Source of the DNA: Rhizobium chutanense
GTDB lineage: Bacteria; Pseudomonadota; Alphaproteobacteria; Rhizobiales; Rhizobiaceae
NCBI RefSeq assembly: GCF_002531935.1
Contig: NZ_NWSV01000007.1
Span: 186,001-250,000, forward strand
Length of the DNA: 64,000 nt
Direction: 5' to 3'
Below, piece by piece: positions 1 through 9,335 of the stretch. Every line of letters starts with the position of its first letter. Position 1 is the stretch's first letter. The notes below the pieces were generated by a model. That model did not search any database. It worked only from the letters and a program-made list of their open reading frames with translations, and had not been told where the DNA came from. The position numbers and the translations under genes were made by a program.

Positions 1-78
1 GGCGGGTCTTGAATTTGCCATCGCGTTGGTCTTGAAGTGGCCTTTGCGATTTCAGAAGTCAATCGGTTCACGAAACAG

Positions 79-1179
79 ATGTTTGGCATTTCGCCTCTTG
101 CACGCACCGGCCTCGCCATCGCCCTGATGGTCTTGATGCCCCTCGGCGCCGGCGCGCAGGATGCCTTCAAGGATTTCAAACAGCTCGATTCGAGCTCGAA
201 GATGCCGAAGCTGAACGCCTTCATCGCACCCGGCACGGCGCCCGAAGGGGCCAAGTTGCGCGATGTCGCAATGGAAGCCAAGCTGACGGCCGACAGCGGA
301 CCGGTCGAGGATGGCCTTTCCTGGTATGTCTTCAGCCCGATCGCCGGCACCGACGGCAAGCTGCCGCTGATCGCCAGCGCCAAAGGCGGACCCGCCGCCT
401 TCCAGCTCGCCCCCGGCGATTATTTCGTCAATGTCTCCTTCGGCCGCGCCGGCGTTACCAAGAAATTGACCGTGCCTGCTGACGGCGAGGTCGGCAAACA
501 GGTGATGGTGCTCGATGCCGGCGGCCTGCTGCTCAACGCCGTCTCCGGCACCGATGCCCGCATCCGCCCCGACCAGCTGAGCTTCTCGATCTATTCCTCG
601 GAGGTGCGCGAGGATGGCGAGCGCGGCCTCGTCCTGGCCGATGTCTCGCCGAACACTGTCGTGCGCCTCAATGCCGGCACCTATCACATCGTTTCCGAAT
701 ATGGCAGCGTCAACGCCGTCATCCGCGCCGATATCCAGGTCGAAGCCGGCAAGCTGACCGAGGCGACGATCCAGCATCGCGCCGCGCAGGTCACCTTCAA
801 GCTGGTGTCCGATGCCGGCGGCGAGGCGATCGCCGATACGGCATGGTCGATCCTGACGGCGGCCGGCGACAGCGTCGGCGAAAGCGTCAGCGCCTTCCCG
901 ACCATGGTTCTCGCCGAAGGCGGGTATTCCGCCGTCGCCCGCAACAAGGACAAGATCTACCAGCGCGACTTCACCGTCGTCGCCGGCAGGAATACCGATG
1001 TCGAGGTTCTGATGAAGGACCAGCAGCCGCAGCCGCCGGTGAACGACGCGGCCCGCACGGTGCAGCAGGTGCCTGTCGGCACACCGCCGCCGCCAGGCGT
1101 CCAGCCGGCTCCGGTGGCACCGCTCCCCTCCTACGAACAGCTGGCGCCGCAGGGCGGCGACGACACCAGCCTCGATTGA
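79..1179 (+). CDS. exported hypothetical protein with Pro-rich tail
   Basis: A 366-residue protein of unknown function. The ATG at 79 opens a typical signal peptide: a basic stretch, a hydrophobic core near residues 8-25, then an AGA cleavage site before QD. The mature part looks beta-rich, with repeated short segments rich in Gly, Ala, Asp and Val suggestive of stacked carboxypeptidase-regulatory or Ig-like folds, but I recognise no catalytic motif. The last 50 residues are rich in Pro and Gln. An in-frame GTG at 37 would put extra residues before the signal peptide, so ATG 79 is preferred, although no strong Shine-Dalgarno precedes either. Periplasmic or surface location is inferred. It converges with thrS. 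Confidence 0.7.
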   Translation: MFGISPLARTGLAIALMVLMPLGAGAQDAFKDFKQLDSSSKMPKLNAFIAPGTAPEGAKLRDVAMEAKLTADSGPVEDGLSWYVFSPIAGTDGKLPLIASAKGGPAAFQLAPGDYFVNVSFGRAGVTKKLTVPADGEVGKQVMVLDAGGLLLNAVSGTDARIRPDQLSFSIYSSEVREDGERGLVLADVSPNTVVRLNAGTYHIVSEYGSVNAVIRADIQVEAGKLTEATIQHRAAQVTFKLVSDAGGEAIADTAWSILTAAGDSVGESVSAFPTMVLAEGGYSAVARNKDKIYQRDFTVVAGRNTDVEVLMKDQQPQPPVNDAARTVQQVPVGTPPPPGVQPAPVAPLPSYEQLAPQGGDDTSLD

Positions 1180-1335
1180 TTTAGCGTAAGCGTTTCGGTT
1201 TATGTGGAGAAGTGCGCTTCGCCGTCACTGAGAAGACGGCCGGAAAGCCCTGACGGCGCAGATCGGGAACCCTTCAACGCCGCTCGGGATGCCGGTTCCG
1301 GTCCTCACAACGACATTGTGATTTTCGATTGGATT

Positions 1336-1365
1336 TCCGACAGCGCCGAAGCCGGCGCTGTCGGA
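1336..1365 (-). terminator. thrS 3' hairpin
   Basis: A perfect 13-bp stem with a 4-base loop starts 12 bases beyond the thrS stop. On the minus strand it is not followed by a clear T tract, so it may be a stabilising 3' end or a factor-assisted terminator rather than a classic intrinsic one. Confidence 0.5.
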
Positions 1366-1377
1366 GCCCGGCGGTTT

Positions 1378-3384
1378 TCAGGCCGCCTTGGCTTTCTTTG
1401 CTTCGGCCTTGCGGCGGATATCTGGCGGTGTCGCCTCGAGGGTCAGGCTCTCGACCGCGGCGTCGAGCCCCATCGAAACCTGCTCCTGGCTGCCCAGGCG
1501 GCGGATGTTGACCGTGCGCTCTTCGGCTTCCTTCCTGCCGCAGACGATAATGACCGGAACCTTGGTGACCGAGTGTTCGCGGACCTTGTAGTTGATCTTC
1601 TCGTTGCGGAAATCGGTCTCGACGTTGAGACCGGCCTCGCGCAGCGCCTCGGCCACCTCGAGCCCGTAAGCGTCGGCTTCCGAGGTGATCGTCGCGACCA
1701 CCACCTGCAGCGGCGAGACCCAGAGCGGCATGTGGCCGGCGAAGTTCTCGATCAGGATGCCGAGGAAGCGCTCCATCGAGCCGCAGATGGCGCGGTGGAT
1801 CATCACCGGCTGCGTCTTTTCGGAGTTGCTGTCGATGTAGAAGGCGCCGAAGCGTTCCGGCAGATTGAAGTCGACCTGCGTCGTGCCACACTGCCATTCG
1901 CGGCCGATCGCGTCCTTTAGCGTATATTCGAACTTCGGCCCATAGAAGGCGCCCTCGCCCGGCAGGATGCCGGTCTTGATGCGGCCCTCGGACTGCGCCT
2001 CGATCGTCTTCAGCACCTCGGTCATGACGGCTTCCGCACGGTCCCAGAGCGCGTCGGAGCCGACACGCTTTTCCGGACGGGTGGAAAGCTTGACGACGAT
2101 TTCCTTGAAGCCGAAATCTTCGTAGACCGACAGGATCAGGTCGTTGATCTTCAGGCATTCGGCCGCCATCTGCTCGTCCGTGCAGAAGATGTGCGCGTCG
2201 TCCTGCGTGAAGCCGCGCACGCGCATCAGGCCATGCAGCGCGCCCGAAGGCTCGTAGCGATGCACCAGGCCGAATTCCGCCAGGCGGATCGGCAGCTCGC
2301 GATAGGACTTCAGGCCATGTTTGAAGATCTGCACATGGCCGGGGCAGTTCATCGGCTTCAGCGCGAAGACGCGATTATCAGCTTCCTTGTCGTCGGGATG
2401 CGTCATCGCATGCGCCGACTTCACAGCGAACATGTTTTCCTGATACCAGCCCCAGTGTCCCGAGGTTTCCCAGAGCGAGGTGTCGAGCACCTGCGGCGCG
2501 TTGACTTCTTCATAGTCGACGGCGAGCCGGCGGCGCATATAGGCGACGAGCGTCTGGAAGATGCGCCAGCCCTTGCCATGCCAGAAGACCACACCCGGGC
2601 CTTCCTCCTGGAAATGGAACAGGTCCATTTCGCGGCCGAGCTTGCGGTGGTCGCGCTTTTCCGCTTCCGCCAGCATATGCAGATAGTTGTCGAGATCGGC
2701 CTGGTCAGCCCATGCCGTGCCGTAGATACGCGACAGCATGGCGTTGTTGCTGTCGCCGCGCCAATAGGCGCCGGCAACCTTCATCAGCTTGAAGGCGGTG
2801 CCGACCTGGCCGGTCGAGGCCATGTGCGGGCCGCGGCAAAGATCGAACCATTCGCCCTGATTGTAGATCTTCAGATCCTGTCCTTCGGGGATAGCATCGA
2901 CGAGCTCGACCTTGTATTGTTCGCCCTTGGCGGCAAACACGTCCTTGGCCTTCTCGCGCGACCAGATCTGCTTGGTGAAGGGCGCATTGCGGGCAATGAT
3001 CTCCTTCATCTTCTTTTCGATCTTGGGCAGATCGTCGGGCGTGAACGGCTCGTTCTTGGCAAAATCGTAATAGAAGCCGTTCTCGATGACCGGGCCGATC
3101 GTCACCTGCGTGCCGGGCCAAAGCTCCTGCACGGCTTCGGCCATCACGTGTGCGGCGTCATGGCGGATGAGTTCCAGCGCACGGCCGTCCTTGCGGGTGA
3201 TGATCTCGATCTTGCCATCGGTGACGACATCGGAAAGGTCTTGCACGGTGCCATCGATCGCAATGGCGACCGCGCTCTTGGCGAGCGACTTGGAAATGGA
3301 TTCGGCGACATCCTTGCCGGTCGCGCCGGCCGGAAAGCTGCGCACCGAACCATCGGGAAATGTCAGGGAAATAGCGTCAGACAT
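1378..3384 (-). CDS. thrS: threonyl-tRNA synthetase
   Basis: A 668-residue class II aminoacyl-tRNA synthetase that charges tRNA-Thr in the cytoplasm. Domain order fits ThrRS: N-terminal TGS domain (opening [13 protein letters not shown]), the editing domain with [10 protein letters not shown] near residue 80, the catalytic core with the MNCPGH zinc-ligand segment and [10 protein letters not shown], and a C-terminal anticodon-binding domain. Length matches the family. The start at 3384 is chosen because AAGGAGAA lies just upstream and the TGS domain begins there; an upstream extension has no homology character. It lies alone, separated from the Sel1 gene by a likely terminator and its own leader. 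Confidence 0.97.
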   Translation of the reverse strand: MSDAISLTFPDGSVRSFPAGATGKDVAESISKSLAKSAVAIAIDGTVQDLSDVVTDGKIEIITRKDGRALELIRHDAAHVMAEAVQELWPGTQVTIGPVIENGFYYDFAKNEPFTPDDLPKIEKKMKEIIARNAPFTKQIWSREKAKDVFAAKGEQYKVELVDAIPEGQDLKIYNQGEWFDLCRGPHMASTGQVGTAFKLMKVAGAYWRGDSNNAMLSRIYGTAWADQADLDNYLHMLAEAEKRDHRKLGREMDLFHFQEEGPGVVFWHGKGWRIFQTLVAYMRRRLAVDYEEVNAPQVLDTSLWETSGHWGWYQENMFAVKSAHAMTHPDDKEADNRVFALKPMNCPGHVQIFKHGLKSYRELPIRLAEFGLVHRYEPSGALHGLMRVRGFTQDDAHIFCTDEQMAAECLKINDLILSVYEDFGFKEIVVKLSTRPEKRVGSDALWDRAEAVMTEVLKTIEAQSEGRIKTGILPGEGAFYGPKFEYTLKDAIGREWQCGTTQVDFNLPERFGAFYIDSNSEKTQPVMIHRAICGSMERFLGILIENFAGHMPLWVSPLQVVVATITSEADAYGLEVAEALREAGLNVETDFRNEKINYKVREHSVTKVPVIIVCGRKEAEERTVNIRRLGSQEQVSMGLDAAVESLTLEATPPDIRRKAEAKKAKAA

Positions 3385-3436
3385 CGAAATTCTCCTTGTC
3401 CAGTCCCGCCAACGAATGCGGGTGGTTGAAATGGAA

Positions 3437-3458
3437 GCGTCATCCCTCGGGATGACGC
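3437..3458 (-). promoter_or_regulatory. thrS leader hairpin
   Basis: In the 110-base leader of thrS there is a perfect 10-bp inverted repeat (arms GCGTCATCCC and GGGATGACGC) with a 2-base loop, ending about 53 bases before the start codon. It could be an mRNA leader stem or a DNA operator. In E. coli ThrRS binds leader stems of its own mRNA; whether this one has such a role is inference only. Confidence 0.4.
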
Positions 3459-3488
3459 CGCCTGATACTGATATTTGCCACCTTAGTA

Positions 3489-3529
3489 AAGGAAAAGCAC
3501 GACGATCGAGCACCGAAGAGAGGTCGTGC
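3489..3529 (-). terminator. terminator after Sel1-repeat gene
   Basis: On the minus strand a GCACGAC/GTCGTGC stem with a 19-base loop is followed by TTTTCCTTT. It lies directly after the Sel1 gene stop and before the thrS leader, so it should separate the two transcripts. The loop is long, which lowers confidence. Confidence 0.5.
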
Positions 3530-3531
3530 GT

Positions 3532-6132
3532 CTATCCGCCGTAGCTCATCGCGTAATTCTTCAGCGCCGATTTCAAGGGCTGGTCGATCTCATCGTCCAG
3601 CGGTCCATCGTAAAGGCCGCGTCGTGACAGGCTTCTTTTCAGCGCCGTGCGGGTGAAAGGCGAAAACGCCTTCAACTCATCGGCAATCTGCCGGTCTCCT
3701 TGCCGCATTGCCAGAAGGATATTTTCGGCTGCATTATCCGAACTGAAGGTCGCGTCGTAGGCATAGGCCAGCCGATAGGCGGCTCTATTGTAGCCAGCGT
3801 CCATCGCCCGCAGATACCACTTGATGGCCTCTTGCCGGTCGACTGCAATTCCGAGGCCGTCGTCGTAGAAACGCCCGAGCGCGAACATGCCGCCGGCCGA
3901 ATTCAGCTCGGCGGATTTCTTGTAATATTGGAATGCGACAGCCTGATCTTGATCCTTGCCGTTCTCGTAATACCACGCAAGATTAAGAGCGCCGGCCGCA
4001 GATCCCGCATCGGCTGCCTTCTGAAACCAGTTGCGGGCGATGGTCTGGTCCTCTTTGGTGCCGATGCCATTCTGGTAGTAATAGCCGACGGCGTTCATCG
4101 CTTCAGGATATTGCTTGAAGGCCGCCATCATGAACCAGCTGAGCGCCTTGGAGCGATCGATAGGCACGCCCTGCCCGTATTCGTAGATATCGCCCAGGGA
4201 GTATTGCGCTTTCGCATTGCCATAGGCCCCGGCCTTCGTCAGCCATTCCAGAGCCTTGCCGAAATCCTTCTGGTTTCCATCCGCTCCGCGATAGAGCGTC
4301 CCGAGCCTGTACATCGCGTCGGCAGATTTCTTGTTCGCCGCCGCTTCGTACCACTCGATCGCTTTCGCATAGTCGCGGGCTACCCCATCGCCATCCTCAT
4401 ATTTGATGCCGAGCAGGATCATCGCCGTGGCGTTACCGGCGGCCGCGCCTTTTTCCAGATAGCCGATCGACTTGCCGTCGTCCCGTGGCAGGTTGGCATC
4501 ATTGGCGTACATTTCGCCAAGCTCGGCGAAGGCCTCGATATATCCGTTCTCTGCAGCGGTCTTGAACCAGTGTACGGCCTCTCTCGAATCCTGAGCCGTA
4601 CCCTCGCCTCTTTCATACAAAAGCCCGACACAATACTGGGCTTTGGCCGAACCACTTTCGGCCGCCTTGAGATACCAGACAAGGGATTTCTGGGCGTCAG
4701 CAGTCGTCCCGGAACCGTCATAGGAGCGGTCCGCGACTTCGAGAAATGCGTCGGCATCTCCTGCATCCGCCGCCTTCTGGAACCATTCGAAAGCTTTCAC
4801 CGCATCCTTTGGAAGACCGCTGCCGTCTTCGTAACCATAGGCAAGGACCCGCATGGCGTCTGTCTCGCCGGCAGCTGCCGACTTCTCGAGCCATTTCACG
4901 CCATTTTCGATGTCGCGAGGACCGCCTCTTCCAAAATAGAGCGATTGGCCGAAATGGCGGGAACCGCTGGGATCTCCGAGTTTGGCAGATTTTTCATACC
5001 AGATGCGGGCTTCGCGCTCGTCCACCGGCACACCTTTGCCTTCTTCATACATAACGCCTACATCCGCCATGGCGCGGGAATCGCCACGAGAGGCGGCTTC
5101 CTTCATCCAGGACATGGCCTGGCCATAACGCGGATCGGGCATCTTCCAGAAAAGCAAAGCTTTGCCGCGATAGGCAGCGACGATCCCTTGTGCGATTGCT
5201 TGATCCAGCAGGGCCTCTGCCTTCGCGAAGTCCCGCTCCGTTACCTTGCCCGCGATGTAGATGTCTGCCAGTGTCCGCATCGCACCGCCGTCGCCAAGTG
5301 CCACGGCTTTCTCGAGGAGATCGAGCGCCGTCTTTTTCTGCGCCTTGTCCCCATCTCTCAGATAATATCGAGCAAGCGTTCTCATCCCATCGGCGGAACC
5401 CTTCCGCACGAGGTCGTCCAGCATGGCAACGGCGCGGCTGGTGTTCTTCTCCGTTCCAATGCCTATCGTGTAAAGGAATGCGAGGTCCGTTGTCGCTCTC
5501 TCATCACCAAGTTGTGCGGCCGCAGAAAGCAGCCCGAAACCCCGCTCGGCATCGACCGGAGCACCGAGCCCGTCCAGATACATCCAGGCAAGAGATCTTT
5601 TCGCCGGAACATAGCCCAACCGGTCGGCAAGTTCGAAATAGGAGCGCGCCATGACGAAGTCCTGCGCAACGCCCCATCCGAGCTTATACATCTCTCCGAG
5701 ATAATCGGCGGAGCGTGGATCGTTTGCTTCTCTTGCCTTTCTCAGCCAGGAGAGCGCCGTATTGAAATCGCGCTCACGCCCGAAACCGTAGGCAGATGCC
5801 TCCGCCAGATAATCCATGGAGGGCGCGTGCCCCTGGGCCGCCAGCTCCTCGAATCCGGCAAGTGCCGGCTCATATTGCTGAAGGTTGAACTTGCTGGCGA
5901 GCCAGAAATAACGGGCGTCGATGGAGCCTGGCTCTGCCTGCAAATAGGCTTCGCAGGCGGCAAGCGCATTTCGCCAGTAAGCGAGATTGTCGATTTCCAC
6001 GCCGTCACGCGCCAGATGGCGGCAATTGGCTTCCGATGTGGGGTCAACTGCATTTGCAGCAGCTGCGGGAGAATTGGTAATGGAGACGGCGAGAAAAAGC
6101 GACGCGGTCGCGAGAAAGTTGAAGAGTTTCAT
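3532..6132 (-). CDS. exported Sel1-repeat protein with PG-binding-like C terminus
   Basis: An 866-residue protein made almost wholly of Sel1-like (SLR/TPR) repeats of about 36 residues with the recurrent pattern A..LG..Y..G.GV..D...A..W..KAA..G; I estimate about twenty. The ATG at 6132 gives a signal peptide (MKLFNFLATASLFLAVS, AAA cleavage region); a GTG at 6183 would bury it. After the last repeat, residues about 805-860 contain RGLYDGPLDDEIDQPLKSAL, which resembles the peptidoglycan_binding_1 fold. Sel1 proteins are scaffolds, for example ExoR and PodJ in related bacteria; here a periplasmic cell-wall-linked scaffold is inferred. Its partner is unknown. It is a single gene with a likely terminator behind it. 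Confidence 0.88.
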   Translation of the reverse strand: MKLFNFLATASLFLAVSITNSPAAAANAVDPTSEANCRHLARDGVEIDNLAYWRNALAACEAYLQAEPGSIDARYFWLASKFNLQQYEPALAGFEELAAQGHAPSMDYLAEASAYGFGRERDFNTALSWLRKAREANDPRSADYLGEMYKLGWGVAQDFVMARSYFELADRLGYVPAKRSLAWMYLDGLGAPVDAERGFGLLSAAAQLGDERATTDLAFLYTIGIGTEKNTSRAVAMLDDLVRKGSADGMRTLARYYLRDGDKAQKKTALDLLEKAVALGDGGAMRTLADIYIAGKVTERDFAKAEALLDQAIAQGIVAAYRGKALLFWKMPDPRYGQAMSWMKEAASRGDSRAMADVGVMYEEGKGVPVDEREARIWYEKSAKLGDPSGSRHFGQSLYFGRGGPRDIENGVKWLEKSAAAGETDAMRVLAYGYEDGSGLPKDAVKAFEWFQKAADAGDADAFLEVADRSYDGSGTTADAQKSLVWYLKAAESGSAKAQYCVGLLYERGEGTAQDSREAVHWFKTAAENGYIEAFAELGEMYANDANLPRDDGKSIGYLEKGAAAGNATAMILLGIKYEDGDGVARDYAKAIEWYEAAANKKSADAMYRLGTLYRGADGNQKDFGKALEWLTKAGAYGNAKAQYSLGDIYEYGQGVPIDRSKALSWFMMAAFKQYPEAMNAVGYYYQNGIGTKEDQTIARNWFQKAADAGSAAGALNLAWYYENGKDQDQAVAFQYYKKSAELNSAGGMFALGRFYDDGLGIAVDRQEAIKWYLRAMDAGYNRAAYRLAYAYDATFSSDNAAENILLAMRQGDRQIADELKAFSPFTRTALKRSLSRRGLYDGPLDDEIDQPLKSALKNYAMSYGG

Positions 6133-6308
6133 CAGTGACGGAATTTCAAAAACCAGGACAGGAAATGCAGTGATATCTCTCACTTATTCAACTGCAAGTA
6201 CAATTTTCCTCAAGTGATGAAAACCTTTGAAGACGTGTTCTCCCTGCACCTAATCCGGTGCATCGGTGAGGAGGGATCATTTCCCGTCCGCGTCAAGAAA
6301 AAGCCGGC

Positions 6309-6836
6309 CTACATGATCATTTCGGCAAGGCCACACACGGTGTTCCAGTTGCGCATCGTGCCGACGCCGAGCCGCTTGGTCGTCAGCGCCGAAAGCAGTT
6401 TGGATTGGCTCGGCTTGCCGGCAAAATCGATCCACAGATCGCCGCCGACGACGGCGATGCGCTGCCCCTCCGCCATCAGCGGTTTCAGCGCCTCCACCTT
6501 CTTCGGATCGACCGGCAGGCGCATCACCCGGACGATGACCTGGTCACCATTGCCGTCCTTGAAGGGATTGGTGCTGCAAAGCGCCATCCAGGTACAGTCG
6601 CTGCGCACGACGATATCGACATGTTTGCCGAATTTTTCTTCGAAGCCCTCTTCCAGCATGACCTCGAGTTCGTGCGGCCGCACATCGTCGGCCTCGAAAA
6701 CCAGATTGCCGGTGGAAACCAGCGTGCGCGGCTCGCGAAAACCAAGCTCTTCGGCCAGTGCCCGCAAATCCTGCATGATGACGCGGCGATCGGGCGTCAG
6801 AACGATGCTGTGCAGAAGGGCGACGAACATGCTCAC
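6309..6836 (-). CDS. DUF1697 family protein
   Basis: A 175-residue cytoplasmic protein matching the DUF1697 family, with the family's opening (M.FVALLHS...) and the LVSTGNLVFEA segment. Function is not established for the family. A GTG start at 6836 sits 10 bases after AGGAGG; the ATG two codons later (6830) would have a spacing of 16, so GTG is favoured. Apparently monocistronic and in the same direction as yidD upstream of it. Confidence 0.85.
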   Translation of the reverse strand: MSMFVALLHSIVLTPDRRVIMQDLRALAEELGFREPRTLVSTGNLVFEADDVRPHELEVMLEEGFEEKFGKHVDIVVRSDCTWMALCSTNPFKDGNGDQVIVRVMRLPVDPKKVEALKPLMAEGQRIAVVGGDLWIDFAGKPSQSKLLSALTTKRLGVGTMRNWNTVCGLAEMIM

Positions 6837-6954
6837 GGCTGCCGGCCCTCCTCGGTTGCCCTGTACCCGAAACCACGGTCACCGAATGGTGACCGTGCCT
6901 TGCGCATCGTCGCTGCCCGGTTCTCCGCCACGCATGCGTATTCGCAAGGCATCG

Positions 6955-7368
6955 TCATGGCGCTCCCCCTCTCTTGCGTCCGAGGGAGAAATACCGCCAC
7001 GGGGTCCACCAGTGAAAATCACCGCCGAGTATCTCCGGCACCGGGTCGAGGCCGCTGGTGCCGCCCGGGCCACAGCGGCCGACGCGAAACAGCGTCATCC
7101 AGCCGCCTGCCCATAGGCCGTGGCGGGCGATCGACTCGTAGCCATATTCGGAGCAGGTCGGGATATGGCGGCAGGAATTGCCGACAAAGCCGGAAAGCGT
7201 CAGCTGATAGAAGCGGATCAGCCCCATGCCGAGCAGGCGGTCGGGGGACTTGCGGAAAGGACCTGTATAATTGCGGGAGCGGTATGCGGCCTTTTCACGC
7301 GACTTCTCGGGTCCGGCGGCACCGCCGTCATCCTCATCGCCTGCCTGCAGGGCGCAGAACTCGCACAT
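6955..7368 (-). CDS. yidD: YidD membrane protein insertion efficiency factor
   Basis: A 137-residue member of the YidD (UPF0161) family, a small inner-membrane-associated protein that assists YidC-dependent insertion. The diagnostic core is present: IRFYQLTLSGFVG, then a Cys-containing CRHIPTCSEYGYE block, and HGLWAGGW leading to GRCGPGG and DPVPE. It has a longer N-terminal extension than E. coli YidD (about 45 residues, Cys-bearing), as seen in rhizobia. Its ATG is 5 bases after the stop of the Fe-S scaffold gene, so the two are probably translated from one mRNA. Confidence 0.93.
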   Translation of the reverse strand: MCEFCALQAGDEDDGGAAGPEKSREKAAYRSRNYTGPFRKSPDRLLGMGLIRFYQLTLSGFVGNSCRHIPTCSEYGYESIARHGLWAGGWMTLFRVGRCGPGGTSGLDPVPEILGGDFHWWTPWRYFSLGRKRGGAP

Positions 7369-7373
7369 CTCGG

Positions 7374-7820
7374 TTACGCCTCGACAATTTCCGCCCGTTT
7401 CGCCTCGATCTGCCCGACCGCATCGACGACGGCATCGAAGGTCAGCATCGTCGAGGCATGGCGGGCCTTGTAGTCCCGTACCGGCCGGAGATAACGCATG
7501 TCTTCGAACCGGCCTTCAGGCCCCACCCCGTCTGCTTTCAGCATGGCAAGCATGTCCTCGCGTGCCTGGCGCAATTCGCCCGAGGTGGCGCCGACGACGT
7601 GGCGCGCCATGATCGAGGACGAGGCCTGGCCGAGCGCGCAGGCCTTCACCTCATGGGCAAAACCGGTCACGATATCGCCGTCCATCTTCAGCCAGATTCT
7701 GACCTTCGAGCCGCAAAGCTTCGAATAGGCCTGGGCGCTCGCATCGGCGTCATCAAGCGTGCCGGTCAACGGAATATTACCGGCGAATTCGAGGATCTTG
7801 CTGTTGTAAATGTCGTCCAT
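7374..7820 (-). CDS. IscU/NifU-like iron-sulfur scaffold protein
   Basis: A 148-residue protein of the IscU/NifU N-terminal family. It opens with MDDIYNSKILEFA and carries KLCGSK and the KACALGQASSS segment where scaffold cysteines lie. Such proteins hold nascent Fe-S clusters in the cytoplasm. It is distant from a true isc operon; the main Fe-S machinery of this window is suf at 48-56 kb. ATG 7820 is preceded by GGAGCGG; an upstream TTG is less likely. It leads the yidD pair. Confidence 0.85.
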   Translation of the reverse strand: MDDIYNSKILEFAGNIPLTGTLDDADASAQAYSKLCGSKVRIWLKMDGDIVTGFAHEVKACALGQASSSIMARHVVGATSGELRQAREDMLAMLKADGVGPEGRFEDMRYLRPVRDYKARHASTMLTFDAVVDAVGQIEAKRAEIVEA

Positions 7821-7913
7821 GCTGGATTTCCGCTCCAAAATCGCTGCGGATCGGCCTCAATAAGGGCTGTTATTGTTATTGAAACAAAAAACACACCGTG
7901 TCATCTGAGGATA

Positions 7914-7941
7914 CTTACATACGATGGCCGTCTTCCTATAT
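7914..7941 (+). promoter_or_regulatory. probable folE promoter
   Basis: CTTACA, a 16-base spacer and CTATAT match the alphaproteobacterial housekeeping pattern in an AT-rich stretch. The element is flanked by ACATAC (7917) and GTATGT (7942), a possible operator dyad. Transcription would start near 7948 and leave a leader of about 180 bases before folE. Confidence 0.45.
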
Positions 7942-8098
7942 GTATGTCGTTCGAAGGCCATTAAAATGCAATGGCCTCGTGTAAGTTTGATTGGGAAACC
8001 GTGCCGGACGGGTGTTGAATACGCCTCGAAAGCCCCGGAGCCTGCCAAAGGTGCATGAATTCCCGCATGGGATTGACCAGTGGCGATTCCGACAGATC

Positions 8099-8120
8099 GG
8101 TCCGCGATGCGGACCAGGAG
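8099..8120 (+). promoter_or_regulatory. hairpin abutting the folE ribosome-binding site
   Basis: GGTCCGC and GCGGACC form a perfect 7-bp stem with a GAT loop, immediately followed by AGGAG (8116-8120), which is 10 bases before the folE ATG. The stem leaves the SD single stranded but borders it directly, so it could tune initiation. Confidence 0.4.
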
Positions 8121-8130
8121 ACCATTGTTC

Positions 8131-8745
8131 ATGGACGCCATCGTAAAAAACTTTCCGCAGACGAACCGCGACTCCGATCGTCCCTCCCAGCAGGAGGCGG
8201 AGGAAGCCGTTCGCGTCCTGCTGCGCTGGGCCGGTGACGACCCGACGCGCGAAGGCCTGCTCGAAACGCCGGCTCGCGTAGCCAAAGCCTACCGCGAACT
8301 TTTCGCCGGCTACGACATGGCGCCGGAAGACGTGCTCGGCCGCACCTTCGAGGAGGTCGCTGGCTACGACGATATGGTCCTCGTCAAAGACATTCCGTTC
8401 TACTCGCATTGCGAACATCACATGGTGCCGATCATTGGCAAGGCCCACGTCGCTTATATGCCTGATGGCCGTGTGCTCGGCCTGTCGAAGATTGCCCGTG
8501 TCGTCGAGATCTACGGCCGTCGCCTGCAGACGCAGGAAACGATGACCGCGCAGATCGCCCGGGCCATCGACGATACGCTGAACCCGCGCGGCGTCGCCGT
8601 GATGATCGAAGCCGAACATATGTGCATGGCGATGCGCGGCGTTCAGAAGCAGGGCTCGACCACGCTGACGACGACGTTTACGGGTACGTTCAAGACCGAG
8701 CCGGCCGATCAGGCCCGTTTCATGACCATGGTGCGGAGCCGCTGA
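8131..8745 (+). CDS. folE: GTP cyclohydrolase I
   Basis: A 204-residue type I GTP cyclohydrolase, which converts GTP to dihydroneopterin triphosphate, the first step of tetrahydrofolate synthesis. Zinc and active-site motifs are intact: [11 protein letters not shown], the GLSKIARVV strand, and [11 protein letters not shown] near the end with the second zinc Cys. MDAIVKNF at 8131 is the family start in rhizobia, and AGGAG precedes it. hisI follows 25 bases downstream, so the two are probably cotranscribed. Confidence 0.97.
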   Translation: MDAIVKNFPQTNRDSDRPSQQEAEEAVRVLLRWAGDDPTREGLLETPARVAKAYRELFAGYDMAPEDVLGRTFEEVAGYDDMVLVKDIPFYSHCEHHMVPIIGKAHVAYMPDGRVLGLSKIARVVEIYGRRLQTQETMTAQIARAIDDTLNPRGVAVMIEAEHMCMAMRGVQKQGSTTLTTTFTGTFKTEPADQARFMTMVRSR

Positions 8746-8770
8746 TACCGGCTCCCGCAGGAGGGCCGCG

Positions 8771-9223
8771 ATGAACCAACTGATCTTCAATCAACCATCC
8801 GAGGACAAGTCGGCGTTGGAAGACGCCGGCGATTTCACGCCGCGTTTCGATGACCGCGGCCTGATCACCGCCATCGTCACCGACGCCGGCGACGGCGAGC
8901 TCCTGATGGTGGCGCATATGAACGCGCAGGCCCTGGCGCTGACCATCCAGACCGGCACGGCCCATTATTTCAGCCGGTCGCGCGGCAAGATCTGGAAGAA
9001 GGGTGAGACCTCGGGCAATCTCCAGACGGTCAAGGAAATTCGCACCGATTGCGATCAGGACGCGATCTGGCTGAAGGTCGAGGTTGCCGGCCACGATGCC
9101 ACCTGTCACACCGGCCGGCGTTCCTGCTTCTATCGCACGATCACGCTTCGGGACGGAAAGCCGATGCTGGATATCGTCGACGACGAACTTCATTTCGATC
9201 CGCAAGATGTCTACGGAAAATAG
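8771..9223 (+). CDS. hisI: phosphoribosyl-AMP cyclohydrolase
   Basis: A 150-residue enzyme of histidine biosynthesis that opens the adenine ring of PR-AMP. It has the metal-binding [14 protein letters not shown] motif and the preceding [15 protein letters not shown] and RTDCDQDA blocks. Monofunctional HisI length, with no fused HisE domain. AGGAGG precedes the start. It follows folE closely; both enzymes act on purine ring systems and belong to cyclohydrolases, but whether that explains the pairing is unknown. Confidence 0.97.
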   Translation: MNQLIFNQPSEDKSALEDAGDFTPRFDDRGLITAIVTDAGDGELLMVAHMNAQALALTIQTGTAHYFSRSRGKIWKKGETSGNLQTVKEIRTDCDQDAIWLKVEVAGHDATCHTGRRSCFYRTITLRDGKPMLDIVDDELHFDPQDVYGK

Positions 9224-9244
9224 CCCGAATCTGCGGCTTTGCTC

Positions 9245-9272
9245 CTTATTGCGCCAGAAACCGCGTCTATAT
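9245..9272 (+). promoter_or_regulatory. probable promoter of the patatin gene
   Basis: CTTATT, 16 bases and CTATAT lie about 64 bases before the patatin ATG, in the only AT-rich part of the hisI-patatin gap. Confidence 0.4.
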
Positions 9273-9335
9273 ACCATTTGGAAACTGATCGGGCACAGTA
9301 TCTGAAACCATGTTCTGCTGCGAGGGGAGAGCGCC

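Noticed and set aside
3385..3531. T-box leader before thrS
   Set aside because: No T-box sequence or specifier loop; T-boxes are not expected in alphaproteobacteria.
3700..6138. Long open frame on the plus strand opposite the Sel1 gene (over 800 codons)
   Set aside because: It mirrors the repeat periodicity and GC bias of the minus-strand gene; the protein has no domain character and the Sel1 frame is certain.
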